Source of the DNA: Curtobacterium sp. GC_Cur_3
GTDB taxonomy: Bacteria > Actinomycetota > Actinomycetes > Actinomycetales > Microbacteriaceae
Reading direction: 5' to 3'
Assembly (NCBI RefSeq): GCF_026544205.1
Contig: NZ_JALNUI010000011.1
Span: 44,635-108,634, forward strand
DNA: 64,000 bases
The position numbers and the translations under genes are program-made. The stretch's first letter is position 1; each line of letters starts with the position of its first letter. Below, piece by piece: positions 49,587-58,855 of this stretch. The notes beneath the pieces were generated by a model. That model ran no database searches. It worked only from the letters and a program-made list of their open reading frames with translations, and had not been told where the DNA came from.

Positions 49587-51551
49587 ATGAACAAGCACGT
49601 CTCGAGAGGGCTGTGGTTCGCCCTCTTCCTCGGTGGACTGACGCTCGGGGGGACGGCCGCGGCGAACGCGGCGACGACCTCCGGTGCGGACGGCATCGTG
49701 TCAGGAACCCAGGTGGCGCCGTCGATCGACGCTCCCGTCTCCGTCGGCAGGAACGCGTTCGGCGTGCTCGGCGACGCGGTGTCCTCGGCGGTGGCGGCTC
49801 CGGCTGCTGCACCGTCGCCGGCTGCCGTCCCCGCCCCGGCTGCTGCCGCTCCCACCACCTCGGGATCGGACGGCATCGCCTCCGGCACCCAGGTCGCCGG
49901 GGTCGTCAGCGTGCCGGTCGACGTGACCGGCAACGCGGTGGCCGTGCTCGGTGACGCTGCGTCGTCGGCGGTGCCGGCGGCAGCTCCTGCCGCACCTGTT
50001 GCTCCTGCTGCACCTGCTGCACCTGCTGCACCCGCGCCGGCACCCGCCGCGGGTCCGGTCACGTCCGGCTCGGACGGGATCGCTTCGGGCACGCAGGTCG
50101 TGCCCGCCGTCCAGGTCCCCGTGACGATCGGTGGCAACGGCATCGGTGTCCTCGGGGAGGGCACGGCCGCGGGCTCGGCGCCGACGGCGAGCTCCGGAGC
50201 CGCTGGTTCCGGGACCGCTGGTTCCGGAGGGACGACCTCCGGTGCCGACGGGACGCTCTCCGGCACGCAGGTGTCGCCGGTCGTCTCGGTGCCGGTGACG
50301 GTCTCGGGCAACGGGATCGGGCTGCTCGGCGACGGGAGCGCGACGGGCTCCGGGTCGTCGCCCGCGTCGAGCGCTCCCACCACGGGTTCGGGCACTGCGC
50401 CCGTCACCTCGGGTGAGGACGGCATCGGCTCCGGTACACAGGTCGTGCCGGGGATCAGCCTGCCGGTGACGGTCGGTGGGAACGGCATCGGTGTCGTCGG
50501 TGACGGCACGAGCACCGGGTCGACCACGAACACGGGCACCGGGTCGACCACGCCGGTCGGCTCGGGCACGGGCACGGGTACCGGGGGCACGACCTCCGGC
50601 AACGGTGGCATCGGTTCGGGCACGCAGGTCACGCCGGTGGTCAGCCTGCCGGTCACGGTCGGCGGGAACGGCATCGGTGTCGTCGGTGACGGCACGAGCA
50701 CCAACACGAACACGAACACGAACACGGGCACCGGGTCGACCACGCCGGTCGGCTCGGGCACGGGCACGGGCACGGGCACGGGTACCGGGGGCAAGACCTC
50801 CGGCAACGGTGGCATCGGTTCGGGCACGCAGGTCGCACCCGTGATCAGCCTGCCGGTCACGGTCGGCGGGAACGGCATCGGCATCGTCGGTGACGGCACG
50901 AGCACCAACACGAACACGAACACGGGCACCGGGTCGACCACGCCGGTCGGGACGGGCACGGGTACCGGGGGCACGACCTCCGGCAACGGTGGCATCGGTT
51001 CGGGATCGCAGGTCACGCCGGTGGTCAGCCTGCCGGTCACGGTCGGCGGGAACGGCATCGGCATCGTCGGTGACGGCACGAGCACCGGGACGACCCCGAG
51101 CACCAGCACGACGCCGGTCACCACCCCCGGCACCGGCACGGGCACGACGCCCGTCACCACCCCGGGCACGGGCACGACGCCGGTCACCACCCCGGGCGGC
51201 ACCACCACTCCCGGTGGCACCACCACCCCGGGCGGCACGACCACGCCGGGCACCACCACCCCCGGCGACGTCACGACGGTCCCCGCCAGCGTGACCACGA
51301 CCGGCACCACGCCGACCGTGACCGCCGCTGCCACCACCGCCCCGACCACCGAGGTCGCTCGCACCACCGCCGCGACCACCCCGGTCCGGACGGCAGCGAC
51401 GGCGACCGTCGCCGCGGCGAGCACGGGGACGGGCACGACCCCGGCCGGTCTCGCGTACACGGGGGCGTCCTCGCCCGTCGTGCCCGTGGGGCTCGCACTG
51501 CTGCTGATGCTCCTCGGCACGGGGACGCTCGTCCTCCGTCGTCGGCACTAG
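49587..51551 (+). CDS. chaplin-like multi-repeat, sortase-anchored surface protein
   Basis: A 654-residue protein: signal peptide (residues 1-28, GLWFALFLGGLTLGGTAAAN), eight chaplin-like repeats of about 33 residues, a Thr/Pro/Gly-rich stalk, and a C-terminal LAYTG sorting motif followed by a hydrophobic helix and RRRH. Each repeat has the form SG-x-x-GI-x-SGTQ-V, then PV-x-V-x-GN-x-x-x-V-x-GD, close to the chaplin (DUF320) pattern, without the two cysteines. Repeats lie near 49680, 49860, 50062, 50235, 50405, 50590, 50796 and 50976. ATG 49587 has AGGAG eight bases upstream; a GTG at 49578 overlaps that site. LAxTG is the class E sortase target. Confidence 0.85.
   Translation: MNKHVSRGLWFALFLGGLTLGGTAAANAATTSGADGIVSGTQVAPSIDAPVSVGRNAFGVLGDAVSSAVAAPAAAPSPAAVPAPAAAAPTTSGSDGIASGTQVAGVVSVPVDVTGNAVAVLGDAASSAVPAAAPAAPVAPAAPAAPAAPAPAPAAGPVTSGSDGIASGTQVVPAVQVPVTIGGNGIGVLGEGTAAGSAPTASSGAAGSGTAGSGGTTSGADGTLSGTQVSPVVSVPVTVSGNGIGLLGDGSATGSGSSPASSAPTTGSGTAPVTSGEDGIGSGTQVVPGISLPVTVGGNGIGVVGDGTSTGSTTNTGTGSTTPVGSGTGTGTGGTTSGNGGIGSGTQVTPVVSLPVTVGGNGIGVVGDGTSTNTNTNTNTGTGSTTPVGSGTGTGTGTGTGGKTSGNGGIGSGTQVAPVISLPVTVGGNGIGIVGDGTSTNTNTNTGTGSTTPVGTGTGTGGTTSGNGGIGSGSQVTPVVSLPVTVGGNGIGIVGDGTSTGTTPSTSTTPVTTPGTGTGTTPVTTPGTGTTPVTTPGGTTTPGGTTTPGGTTTPGTTTPGDVTTVPASVTTTGTTPTVTAAATTAPTTEVARTTAATTPVRTAATATVAAASTGTGTTPAGLAYTGASSPVVPVGLALLLMLLGTGTLVLRRRH
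50589..51080 (+). repeat. near-identical tandem chaplin-repeat units 6-8
   Basis: Three units of 180-204 bp share long identical stretches (for example the segment coding SLPVTVGGNGIG) with (Asn-Thr)n and (Gly-Thr)n microsatellites between them. This points to recent duplication inside the gene. Confidence 0.8.
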
Positions 51552-51707
51552 CAGGATCAGGGCCGAGGGGCACCGGTACGCCGGTGTCCCTCGGTGGCGT
51601 GCCTGGGAACGGACTGGTCGCGGACTGTGGGGCGATGATGTCGATGCTGTGAACAGTGGAAGCGGTGCAGCAGCCGGTCGGGAGCCGCAGGGCTGGACGA
51701 TGGACCC

Positions 51708-53069
51708 GTGTTCACCGAACTGCTCCGCACCCCGATCGTGACCCCGGGGGTCCTGGTCCCCGTCGACGTCGTCGCCGGGCTGCTGGCCCTCTGGGCACTC
51801 GTCGGCCCCCTCGGCCGACGCTCCACGAGGGGCGCGGGGCGGACCATCGTGAGCGGTCGCGGTCGACTCGCCGTGCGCGGAGGTGCGCTGCTCGTCGGAG
51901 CCGGGGTGGGCCTCCTGGCCGTCTGGTGGTTCGGCGACGTGCAGGACGACTTCGGAGTGGCCTTCACGCCGGTCACGCGGATGTGGGTCGCCTTCCTCGG
52001 CGCGACCGTGGCACTGTGCATCACCGTCCTCGTGCAGGGCGGCTGGGGCCGCCGGTCCGTGGCGATCGCCGCGCTCGCCGGCGTCGCGCTCGCCACCGGA
52101 CTCGGCATCAACGTCGACTTCGGTGCCTACCGGACCATCGAGCAGGCGATCACGACGGACCCGTACCCGGCGGGCTCGCTCGGGCACCAGCACGCGGCGT
52201 CAACCGATGCGACGGTGGTGGACGCGGCCACCTGGACGGCCCCGGCCTCGATGCCGGACCACGGCCGCACGATCTCGGTGCACATCCCGGGCACGGTGTC
52301 CCACTTCCACGCGCGCCGCGCGGTCGTGTGGCTGCCACCGGCCGCGCTCACCGCCAACCCGCCGACGCTGCCGGTCCTGGTCGCGCTGTCCGGGCAGCCA
52401 GGGCAGCCGTCCGACATGTTCCAGGCGGGCGAGCTCGGCGAGGACCTCGACACCTACGCCCGGGCGCACCACGGCCTGGCCCCGATCGTGGTCAGCCCGG
52501 ACCAGCTCGGTGCCCCGAACCGGAACCCGATGTGCGTGGACTCCCGGCGGCTCGGGCGGAGCGCGACCTACGTCATGACCGACACCGTCGACTGGATCCG
52601 GCAGCACCTCGACGTGGCCGCGGCCCCGAGCGGCTGGGGGATCACCGGGTTCTCGCAGGGGGCGACCTGCGCGATGCAGTTCTCCACCGCGCACCCCGAG
52701 GTCTTCGGGTCGGCGCTCGCGATCTCGAGCGAGCTCACGGTGAAGAACGGGTCGGAGGCGCACACGGTCAAGGTCGGGTTCGACGGCTCCCGGTCGGCGT
52801 ACCAGGCCGCGGCCCCCGTCGCGGTCATGCGCCGGCACGCGCCGTACCGGCAGCACCTGACGGTGTTCGGCTTCGGGCAGGACGACGCGCCCTACCGGGC
52901 CTCGACCACCACGCTCCGGACCGCGGCCGAACGCGCTGGGATGCAGACGTCCCTCATCGTCTCGCCGAGGTCCGCGCACGACTGGAACACCGTGCGGTAC
53001 GTGCTGACCCACGGGCTGCCGCAGGTCGTCGCGCACCTCGGTCTCCCGGCGCAGGGCGGTGCGCTGTGA
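51708..53069 (+). CDS. membrane-anchored alpha/beta-hydrolase esterase
   Basis: A 453-residue protein with four N-terminal transmembrane helices (residues 10-130) and an extracellular esterase domain of the esterase-D/mycolyltransferase type. The nucleophile motif is GITGFSQGATCAMQF (G-x-S-x-G), ADMFQ- and VVSPDQLG segments precede it, and the catalytic His is in SPRSAHDWNTVRYVL. GTG 51708 is the start. It overlaps the MprF-like gene by four bases (GTGA). In Corynebacterium and Enterococcus similar hydrolases beside aminoacyl-lipid synthases trim alanylated lipids, so that role is likely. Confidence 0.82.
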   Translation: MFTELLRTPIVTPGVLVPVDVVAGLLALWALVGPLGRRSTRGAGRTIVSGRGRLAVRGGALLVGAGVGLLAVWWFGDVQDDFGVAFTPVTRMWVAFLGATVALCITVLVQGGWGRRSVAIAALAGVALATGLGINVDFGAYRTIEQAITTDPYPAGSLGHQHAASTDATVVDAATWTAPASMPDHGRTISVHIPGTVSHFHARRAVVWLPPAALTANPPTLPVLVALSGQPGQPSDMFQAGELGEDLDTYARAHHGLAPIVVSPDQLGAPNRNPMCVDSRRLGRSATYVMTDTVDWIRQHLDVAAAPSGWGITGFSQGATCAMQFSTAHPEVFGSALAISSELTVKNGSEAHTVKVGFDGSRSAYQAAAPVAVMRRHAPYRQHLTVFGFGQDDAPYRASTTTLRTAAERAGMQTSLIVSPRSAHDWNTVRYVLTHGLPQVVAHLGLPAQGGAL

Positions 53070-55621
53070 GCACCGCGCCGAGGCCCGCGACCGCGTCCTC
53101 GTCCGCGACCGCGACCGCGACCGCCTCCGCGACCGCGTCTCGCCGTCGTCCGTCCTTCCGTGACCTCGGTCGCTCGCCGCTGCGTGCCGTGCGCCGGTCG
53201 CCGGTGACGGCCGCGATCGTCGTGCTGGTCCTCGCGATGTCCGTGATCGGGGTCGTCATGCGCCTGACGCACGGTCTCGCAGCCAGCCACCACGGCCATG
53301 CCGCCGCGCTCGGTGACGCCTTCGGTCCGGCGTCGTTCGGTCCGCTCCGCGTGTTCGTCGTCTCGACCGGTGTCGTCGCGCTCCTGCTCACCCTCGCCGG
53401 GGTCGTCGTGCTGGTCGGCGCAGCGGAACGCCTGATGGGCTCGTGGCGCACGGCCGTCGCCTTCGTCGTGACGACCCTGGTCGGCACGGGCATCGGCGCG
53501 CTCAGTGCGTTCGTCGACCTCGACGGGCGGAACGCCTGGGCGCTGATCGCCGGACGAGCGACGGCGTTCGACCCATGGACGGCCATCGTCGGCACGATCG
53601 CCACCGCGAGCGCCTTCGCCGGTCCGCTCTGGCGTCGCCGCATCCGGGTGGGCACGCTGGCCGTGGTGGCCGCGCTGTTCCTCTACGCCGGGCACGCGTC
53701 CGACCTCTACGCGGTGCTCGCCGCCGCAGCCGGGTGGGTGCTCGGCGAGACGCTGCGCAACGCCCCGAAGCGCGTCGGCTGGTCCCGCAGTTCGCACCGG
53801 GAGACCCGCGTGCTGCTCGGCACCGCGGTGCTGGTGTCGGCCGTCGGCCCGGTCATCGCCCTCGTGTCCCGCGCCCGGGTCGGGATCCTCGCGCCGATCG
53901 CGGCGGTCGTCGGCGCCGGGCCGGTCACCCCGGTCGCCGGCTGCCGGGCGGACGGCGTCGCCGGGCAGTGTCTCCGCGGACTCCTGGCCTACCGGGCGAC
54001 GGACCCGTGGACGCTGCTCCTCGCGGTCCCGCCGCTCCTCGTCCTCGTCGTCGGCGGGCTCGGGCTGTTCCGGGGCAGCCGGTTCGCGGTGTGGCTGGTC
54101 GTGGTGGTCGACCTGGTGACGGCGATCGCCGCCGCGGTCACGTACGGCCTGGTGCCCGGGCGGGTCGAGCGGCTGCACGGCCCCGAGGACCGGCTCATCG
54201 TGACGCTGTCCATCATCGCGTCGATCGCGGTCCCGCTCGCGACGGCCGTCGTCCTGGTGCTGCTGCGCCGCTCGTTCACCGTGCTGCCCACCCGCCGTCG
54301 TCTCGCCGGGTTCGGGATCGCCGTGCTCGGCGCCGCCGTCGTGCTCGTCGTCGTGATGCTCGTCGTCGCCGACGCCTCGCCTGTCCGCATCGCCGAGCCC
54401 TGGCGCATCGTCGTCTCCGCGCTCGGTCCGCTCGCCCCGACGACGTTCTGGGAGCACCTGCCGCGGCTTGATCCGGGGCTCCGGCTGACCCTCGGCCTGG
54501 CCGGCCCGATCCTGTGGCTGGTGGTGGCCGTCGCCGCCGTCCGACCGACCGGTGCCGCGCCGACCGACACCGACCTCGACGGCAGCCGTGCCGCGCGGGA
54601 GCAGGCCCGGGCGCTGCTCGTGGCCGGCGGTGGGGACACCTTCGGCTGGATGACGACGTGGCGAGGCAACGCCTACTGGTTCGCCGCGGACGGTCGAGCC
54701 GGCATCGCCTACCGGCGGAACGGCGGCGTCGCGGTGACGCTCGGCGGGCCGTTCGGACACCAGGACGCCCGCGGCGACGCACTCACCGCCTTCGCCCGGT
54801 TCTGCGACGACAACGGCTGGACCCCGGTGCTCTACGGCGTCGACGAGACCGTCGCGGCCCCGCTCCGTGCGCTCGGCTGGGGCACGCTGCCGGTCGCCGA
54901 GGACGCGGATTTCGACCCGCGTGACTGGACGACGAGCGGCAAGAAGAAGCAGGACGTCCGCACGTCGGTGAACAAGGCCGCGCGCGAGGGCATCACGGCG
55001 ACGTGGTCAAGCTGGCAGGACCTGCCCACCGCCACCGTCCGGCAGATCGAGGCGATCTCCGAGGAGTGGGTCTCCGAGCGGGAGCTCCCGGAGATGGGCT
55101 TCACGCTCGGCGGTGTCGACGAGATGCGGGACCCGGCCGTCCGGACGCTCGTCGCGCAGGACGCCGAGGGCACCGTGCTCGCCGTGACGAGCTGGCTGCC
55201 GTCGTACGACCAGGGCCGCGTCGTCGGGTGGACGCTCGACGTGATGCGCCGGACGAGCGCGGCCCCGAACGGCGTGATGGAGTTCCTGGTCGCGAGCGCT
55301 GCCGACCGGATGCGCGAGGACGGTGTCGCCCGCCTGAGCCTGTCGGCCGCCCCGCTCGCGCAGGCGCCGGGAGCCGCGCCGGCACCGTCGGGGGAGGGCG
55401 TGCAGAACCTCCTCGAGCTCGTCGGCGGAGTGCTCGAGCCCGTCTACGGCTTCCGGTCGCTGCTGAAGTTCAAGCTGAAGTTCGGGCCGGAGCTGCACCC
55501 GCTGGTCCTGGCCTACCCGGACCCGGTGGCCCTGCCCTCCATCGGCATCGCCGTCGTCCGGGCGTACCTGCCGGACCTGTCGCTCCGCCAGGCCGTGGCC
55601 CTGGCGCGGGGGCGCGGGTGA
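53066..55621 (+). CDS. MprF-like membrane aminoacyl-phosphatidylglycerol synthetase
   Basis: An 851-residue protein. Residues 1-30 are a Thr/Ala/Ser repeat; about twelve helices follow up to residue 505, starting with a rhomboid-like part (MRLTHGLAASHHGHAAALGD). The C-terminal DUF2156 domain (residues 520-851) is the transferase: GGDTFGWMTTWRGNAYWFAA, GGVAVTLGGPFGHQD, KKKQDVRTSVNKAAREGITA, SEEWVSERELPEMGFTLGG and YGFRSLLKFKLKFGPELHPL. It would attach Lys or Ala from tRNA to membrane lipid and reduce net negative charge. Co-translated with the esterase. Confidence 0.88.
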   Translation: MSTAPRPATASSSATATATASATASRRRPSFRDLGRSPLRAVRRSPVTAAIVVLVLAMSVIGVVMRLTHGLAASHHGHAAALGDAFGPASFGPLRVFVVSTGVVALLLTLAGVVVLVGAAERLMGSWRTAVAFVVTTLVGTGIGALSAFVDLDGRNAWALIAGRATAFDPWTAIVGTIATASAFAGPLWRRRIRVGTLAVVAALFLYAGHASDLYAVLAAAAGWVLGETLRNAPKRVGWSRSSHRETRVLLGTAVLVSAVGPVIALVSRARVGILAPIAAVVGAGPVTPVAGCRADGVAGQCLRGLLAYRATDPWTLLLAVPPLLVLVVGGLGLFRGSRFAVWLVVVVDLVTAIAAAVTYGLVPGRVERLHGPEDRLIVTLSIIASIAVPLATAVVLVLLRRSFTVLPTRRRLAGFGIAVLGAAVVLVVVMLVVADASPVRIAEPWRIVVSALGPLAPTTFWEHLPRLDPGLRLTLGLAGPILWLVVAVAAVRPTGAAPTDTDLDGSRAAREQARALLVAGGGDTFGWMTTWRGNAYWFAADGRAGIAYRRNGGVAVTLGGPFGHQDARGDALTAFARFCDDNGWTPVLYGVDETVAAPLRALGWGTLPVAEDADFDPRDWTTSGKKKQDVRTSVNKAAREGITATWSSWQDLPTATVRQIEAISEEWVSERELPEMGFTLGGVDEMRDPAVRTLVAQDAEGTVLAVTSWLPSYDQGRVVGWTLDVMRRTSAAPNGVMEFLVASAADRMREDGVARLSLSAAPLAQAPGAAPAPSGEGVQNLLELVGGVLEPVYGFRSLLKFKLKFGPELHPLVLAYPDPVALPSIGIAVVRAYLPDLSLRQAVALARGRG

Positions 55622-55721
55622 CGCTGGCGCGGCGCCTGGCAGCCCGGCGGCGCGCCCGTCCATGACCGCGTGTGACCCGCGCGCCGCGCGCGTCAGGGGG
55701 CTGGGGTATCGTTCGGGGTAC

Positions 55722-55857
55722 GCAAGCGCTCCGGGGTCGGTGCAAGTCCGAACCGGTGGTGACAGTCCACGAGCTGACGACGGGTGAACTCCCGACCGAT
55801 GCTGACCCGGTGGGACTCCGGGACCGACGGTGAGAGTCCGGATGGTAGGCGCGCTGG
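55722..55857 (+). ncRNA. FMN riboswitch (RFN element)
   Basis: The conserved strings GGGGTCGGTGCAAGTCCGAA, CCGGTGGTGACAGTCCACGA and GACGGTGAGAGTCCGGATGG are in the right order, with a longer P-stem insert (ACGGGTGAACTCCCG). It lies about 100 bp before ribE. TATCGT at 55707 may be the -10 box. FMN binding should lower expression of the rib genes. Confidence 0.95.
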
Positions 55858-55953
55858 CGGAGGACACGACCACGCCCACCACTCGGCGTGGACGCGACCT
55901 CCGTTCTGCCGACGATCGTCGTGCACACCCGGAGTCCCGTTGAGAGGACACCA

Positions 55954-56637
55954 GTGTTCACCGGCATCATCGAGGAACTCGGCACCGTCACCGCCGTCGA
56001 CCCCCACGGCGACTCCGTCGCGCTCACGATCCGCGGCCCCCTCGTGGTCTCGGACGCCCGGCACGGCGACTCGATCGCGACGAGCGGCGTCTGCCTGACC
56101 GTCGTCGAGCAGACGTCCGACACCTTCACCACCTTCGTCATGAAGCAGACGCTCGACATGAGCGCGCACGGCTCGCTCCGCGTGGGCGACCCGGTCAACC
56201 TCGAGCGTGCGGCCTCCGTCGGCGACCGGCTCGGCGGGCACATCGTCCAGGGGCACGTCGACGGCACCGCCACCGTGCTCGAGACCGCCGACGGGGACGG
56301 CTGGCGCCGCGTCCGCTTCACGCTGTCGCCGGAGCTCAGCCCGCTCGTCGTCGACAAGGGCTCGGTCGCGCTCGACGGCGTCTCGCTCACCGTCTCCGCC
56401 GTCTCCGCCGAGTCCATCGACCTCGCCGCCGCCTGGTTCGAGGTCAGCCTCATCCCCGAGACCCTCAGCGCCACCACCCTCGGCGACCGCGTGCCCGGTG
56501 ACCGCGTCAACGTCGAGACCGACGTCCTCGCGCGCCACGTCCGCCGCATGCTGCGGCTCGAGGCGGCGGTGCGCGAACAGACCCCCGCGGACCCGTCGGA
56601 GCTCGCCCCCGACTTCTCCAGCCTGGAGGCCCGGTGA
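55954..56637 (+). CDS. ribE: riboflavin synthase alpha chain
   Basis: Makes riboflavin from two lumazines. 227 residues made of two similar halves: [16 protein letters not shown] with [10 protein letters not shown], and [22 protein letters not shown] with [16 protein letters not shown]-terminal extension ([20 protein letters not shown]) is slightly long. GTG 55954 (VFTGI) after AGAGGA is the family start. First gene after the FMN riboswitch; overlaps ribB. Confidence 0.95.
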   Translation: MFTGIIEELGTVTAVDPHGDSVALTIRGPLVVSDARHGDSIATSGVCLTVVEQTSDTFTTFVMKQTLDMSAHGSLRVGDPVNLERAASVGDRLGGHIVQGHVDGTATVLETADGDGWRRVRFTLSPELSPLVVDKGSVALDGVSLTVSAVSAESIDLAAAWFEVSLIPETLSATTLGDRVPGDRVNVETDVLARHVRRMLRLEAAVREQTPADPSELAPDFSSLEAR

Positions 56638-57377
56638 TGGTCGTCGACGCATCCCAGCACCCCGACGTGGCGGCACCAGGGCACGTGGCCGGCTCGGCGC
56701 CGGTGGTCGCGCCCGCCCGCGTGCCCGGTCTGTCCACCGTCGAGGACGCCGTCGCCGCGATCGCGGCCGGCCGTCCGGTGATCGTCGCCGACGACGAGTC
56801 GCGTGAGAACGAGGGCGACGTCATCCTGTCCGCCGAGCTCGCGACGCCGGAGTGGATCGCGTGGACCGTGGCGCACTCGTCGGGCTTCATCTGCGCCCCG
56901 GTGAGCACCGAGATCGCCGACGCGCTCGACCTGCCGCCGATGGTCGAGCACAACGAGGACGTCCGCGGCACCGCGTACACCGTGACGGTCGACGCCGCGG
57001 TCGGGGTCACGACCGGCATCAGCGCCCACGACCGCGCCCGGACGCTGCGGGTCCTCGCGGACCCCACCTCGGTGCGCGAGGACCTGCACCGCCCCGGACA
57101 CGTCGTGCCCCTGCGCGCACGACCCGGCGGCGTCCGCGAGCGCTCCGGGCACACCGAAGCCGCGATCGACCTCGTCACCGCAGCCGGGCTGCGTCCGGCG
57201 GCGGCGATCTGCGAGATCGTCGACGAGGACGGCAGCATGATGCGGCTGCCGCGGCTCGTCGAACTGGGGGCACGCGAGGGCGTGCCCGTCATCACCATCG
57301 CTGCGCTGGCCGAGTGGCTCGACGCAGCCGACCGGGCGACGACTCTCGTCGCGCCCACGGAAGGAACCACACGATGA
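56637..57377 (+). CDS. ribB: 3,4-dihydroxy-2-butanone 4-phosphate synthase
   Basis: Makes the four-carbon unit of lumazine from ribulose 5-phosphate. 246 residues. [53 protein letters not shown] and [20 protein letters not shown] are the RibB signature with acidic metal ligands. The chain stops 35 residues after the domain, so the GTP cyclohydrolase II part present in most actinobacterial RibBA is absent. ATG 56637 or GTG 56634 could start it (overlap with ribE either way). Confidence 0.93.
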   Translation: MVVDASQHPDVAAPGHVAGSAPVVAPARVPGLSTVEDAVAAIAAGRPVIVADDESRENEGDVILSAELATPEWIAWTVAHSSGFICAPVSTEIADALDLPPMVEHNEDVRGTAYTVTVDAAVGVTTGISAHDRARTLRVLADPTSVREDLHRPGHVVPLRARPGGVRERSGHTEAAIDLVTAAGLRPAAAICEIVDEDGSMMRLPRLVELGAREGVPVITIAALAEWLDAADRATTLVAPTEGTTR

Positions 57378-57853
57378 GCGGAGCAGGCGCGGCGGACCGC
57401 GACCAGGTCGACGGCAGCGGCATCCGGGTGGCGATCGTCGCCGGGCAGTGGCACGACACGATCGCAGCCGGGCTCCTCGCCGGGGCACAGCGCGAGGTCG
57501 AGCGGCTCGGCGCCGAGGCCACCGTCATCCCCGTCCCCGGCAGCTTCGAACTGCCGGTCGTGGCGAAGGTCGCCCTCGAGTCCGGCTTCGACGCAGCGGT
57601 GGCGCTCGGCGTGATCATCCGCGGCGGCACCCCGCACTTCGAGTACGTCTCCGACGCCGCCACGAGCGGCCTCACCCGCGTCGCGATCGACACCGGCAAG
57701 CCCGTCGGCTTCGGTGTGCTGACGCTCGACGACGAGCAGCAGGGGATCGACCGGGCCGGCCTGCCCGGGTCGAAGGAGGACAAGGGCGCCGAAGCGGCAC
57801 ACGCGGCCATCGCCACTGCCGTCGCCCTGCGGAGCCTGCGCGTCCCCGCCTGA
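57374..57853 (+). CDS. ribH: 6,7-dimethyl-8-ribityllumazine synthase
   Basis: Joins the RibB product with the pyrimidine to form lumazine. 159 residues. [60 protein letters not shown] with the catalytic His region, and [20 protein letters not shown] are canonical. ATG 57374 overlaps the ribB stop (ATGA). A strong hairpin ends the operon. Confidence 0.96.
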   Translation: MSGAGAADRDQVDGSGIRVAIVAGQWHDTIAAGLLAGAQREVERLGAEATVIPVPGSFELPVVAKVALESGFDAAVALGVIIRGGTPHFEYVSDAATSGLTRVAIDTGKPVGFGVLTLDDEQQGIDRAGLPGSKEDKGAEAAHAAIATAVALRSLRVPA

Positions 57854-57885
57854 GCCGGGTCACGGCGCGGATCGACCCGCGACGC

Positions 57886-57922
57886 AGAACGGCCCCGCAC
57901 CGGTGAGGTGCGGGGCCGTTCT
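57886..57922. terminator. perfect 16-bp-arm terminator, bidirectional
   Basis: AGAACGGCCCCGCACC and its exact complement enclose a 5-base loop (GGTGA), 33 bp after ribH and 11 bp before the end of the convergent small membrane gene. Confidence 0.88.
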
Positions 57923-57933
57923 CGGCGGTGTGG

Positions 57934-58104
57934 CTACTTCTTGCCGAAGACGTGGATCGGCAGGAAGAAGGAGAGCGACATCAGGAGGACGCCCGCCATG
58001 AAGACGAAGGCCTGACCCGAGTCCACCTGGAACGCGAACCCGAACAGGTACATCGACACCAGCAGCAGCAGGATCGAGAAGAAAGCGGCGATGACGCGGC
58101 CCAC
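57934..58104 (-). CDS. small two-helix membrane protein
   Basis: A 56-residue membrane protein: VGRVIAAFFSILLLLVSMYL and QAFVFMAGVLLMSLSFFLPI helices, ending HVFGKK. GTG 58104 is the preferred start, because GGAGG lies seven bases before it; ATG 58140 adds 12 polar residues with no site. No family recognised; such small proteins are common near rib operons in this family by chance only. Confidence 0.7.
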   Translation of the reverse strand: MGRVIAAFFSILLLLVSMYLFGFAFQVDSGQAFVFMAGVLLMSLSFFLPIHVFGKK

Positions 58105-58170
58105 AGGGTACCTCCGGAGGTCAGACGGGTGGATCACCACAAGTCTATCCCCAGGGGCGCCCGCGCTGGT

Positions 58171-58719
58171 TCACCCGGCGGGCTTGGTGGACACCAGCCG
58201 GTCGACGACGCCGAGCAACGACTCCATGTCGACCGTCGCGCGGTCGGGCCGGACGTCGCTCGCGGCACCGAGTGAAGCGGCGTGGTACAGCCCGTCGCCC
58301 ATGAGCTTGATCGCCTGCGCGGTGGGTGCGTCGCCGAGTGCCTCGACCAGGGTGGCGAGCCAGGCGTTCTCGGTCTCGTCGAGGGTGCGCCCGGCTTCCG
58401 CGTACCCGGCCTGCTGCAGACGGCTGGCGGCGAGGAGTGCCAGGTCGAGCTCACTGCCCACGAACTGGCAGTTGCGGACGAAGTAGCGGGCGGGGCCGTC
58501 CTCGGCGTCGCGCATCCGTTCGACGTCGGCCGTGGACAGGTCGACCAGCCGGTCGCAGAGCCCCTCGACGAGGGCGGCCTTCGAGCCGAAGTGGTAGAGC
58601 AGTCCGCCCTTGGACACCCCGGCACGAGCGGCGACGGCGTCGAGCGTGGCGGGACGCTCGCCCTCCTCGCACACGATGGCGACGAAGCTGTCGAGGACAC
58701 GGTCGCGGGCACTGGCCAT
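58171..58719 (-). CDS. TetR/AcrR family transcriptional regulator
   Basis: A 182-residue TetR regulator. The HTH is ATLDAVAARAGVSKGGLLYH (about residues 23-43), followed by FGSKAALVEGLCDRL. The ligand domain is helical. It is divergent from the fused oxidoreductase gene with a 136-bp gap. The two palindromes there look like LacI sites rather than TetR sites, so its own target is unclear. Confidence 0.9.
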   Translation of the reverse strand: MASARDRVLDSFVAIVCEEGERPATLDAVAARAGVSKGGLLYHFGSKAALVEGLCDRLVDLSTADVERMRDAEDGPARYFVRNCQFVGSELDLALLAASRLQQAGYAEAGRTLDETENAWLATLVEALGDAPTAQAIKLMGDGLYHAASLGAASDVRPDRATVDMESLLGVVDRLVSTKPAG

Positions 58720-58767
58720 GGGGGAAGTCTAGGGAACCGCGGGCTCGTGCTGCTCCCGCCGTGGGAT

Positions 58768-58781
58768 CGTGAACGCTCACG
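58768..58781. promoter_or_regulatory. LacI-type operator 1
   Basis: CGTGAACGCTCACG is a 14-bp palindrome with 12 matching positions and a central CG, the usual LacI-family form. It lies 75 bp before the fused oxidoreductase gene whose operon includes a LacI gene. Confidence 0.6.
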
Positions 58782-58824
58782 GTCCTTGATCCAGCGGGCA
58801 GAACTGCCCTAGGGTCGTCGTGAC

Positions 58825-58838
58825 CGTGAAGGTTCACG
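58825..58838. promoter_or_regulatory. LacI-type operator 2
   Basis: CGTGAAGGTTCACG differs from operator 1 at three positions and shares the consensus CGTGAACGTTCACG. The centres are 57 bp apart. It ends 17 bp before the ATG at 58856, well placed to block the promoter. Confidence 0.6.
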
Positions 58839-58855
58839 AGACGAACAGGATCCGC

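Noticed and set aside
48371..51520. A very long minus-strand open frame over the chaplin-like gene, rich in Val-Pro
   Set aside because: It is the mirror of a GC-rich repetitive coding region on the plus strand; the plus-strand frame has a signal peptide, repeats and a sorting signal, while the minus frame has no domain or start signal.
56634..56637. RibB as part of a split or frameshifted RibBA
   Set aside because: No GTP cyclohydrolase II motif is visible in any frame between ribB and ribH; ribH starts within the ribB stop codon.
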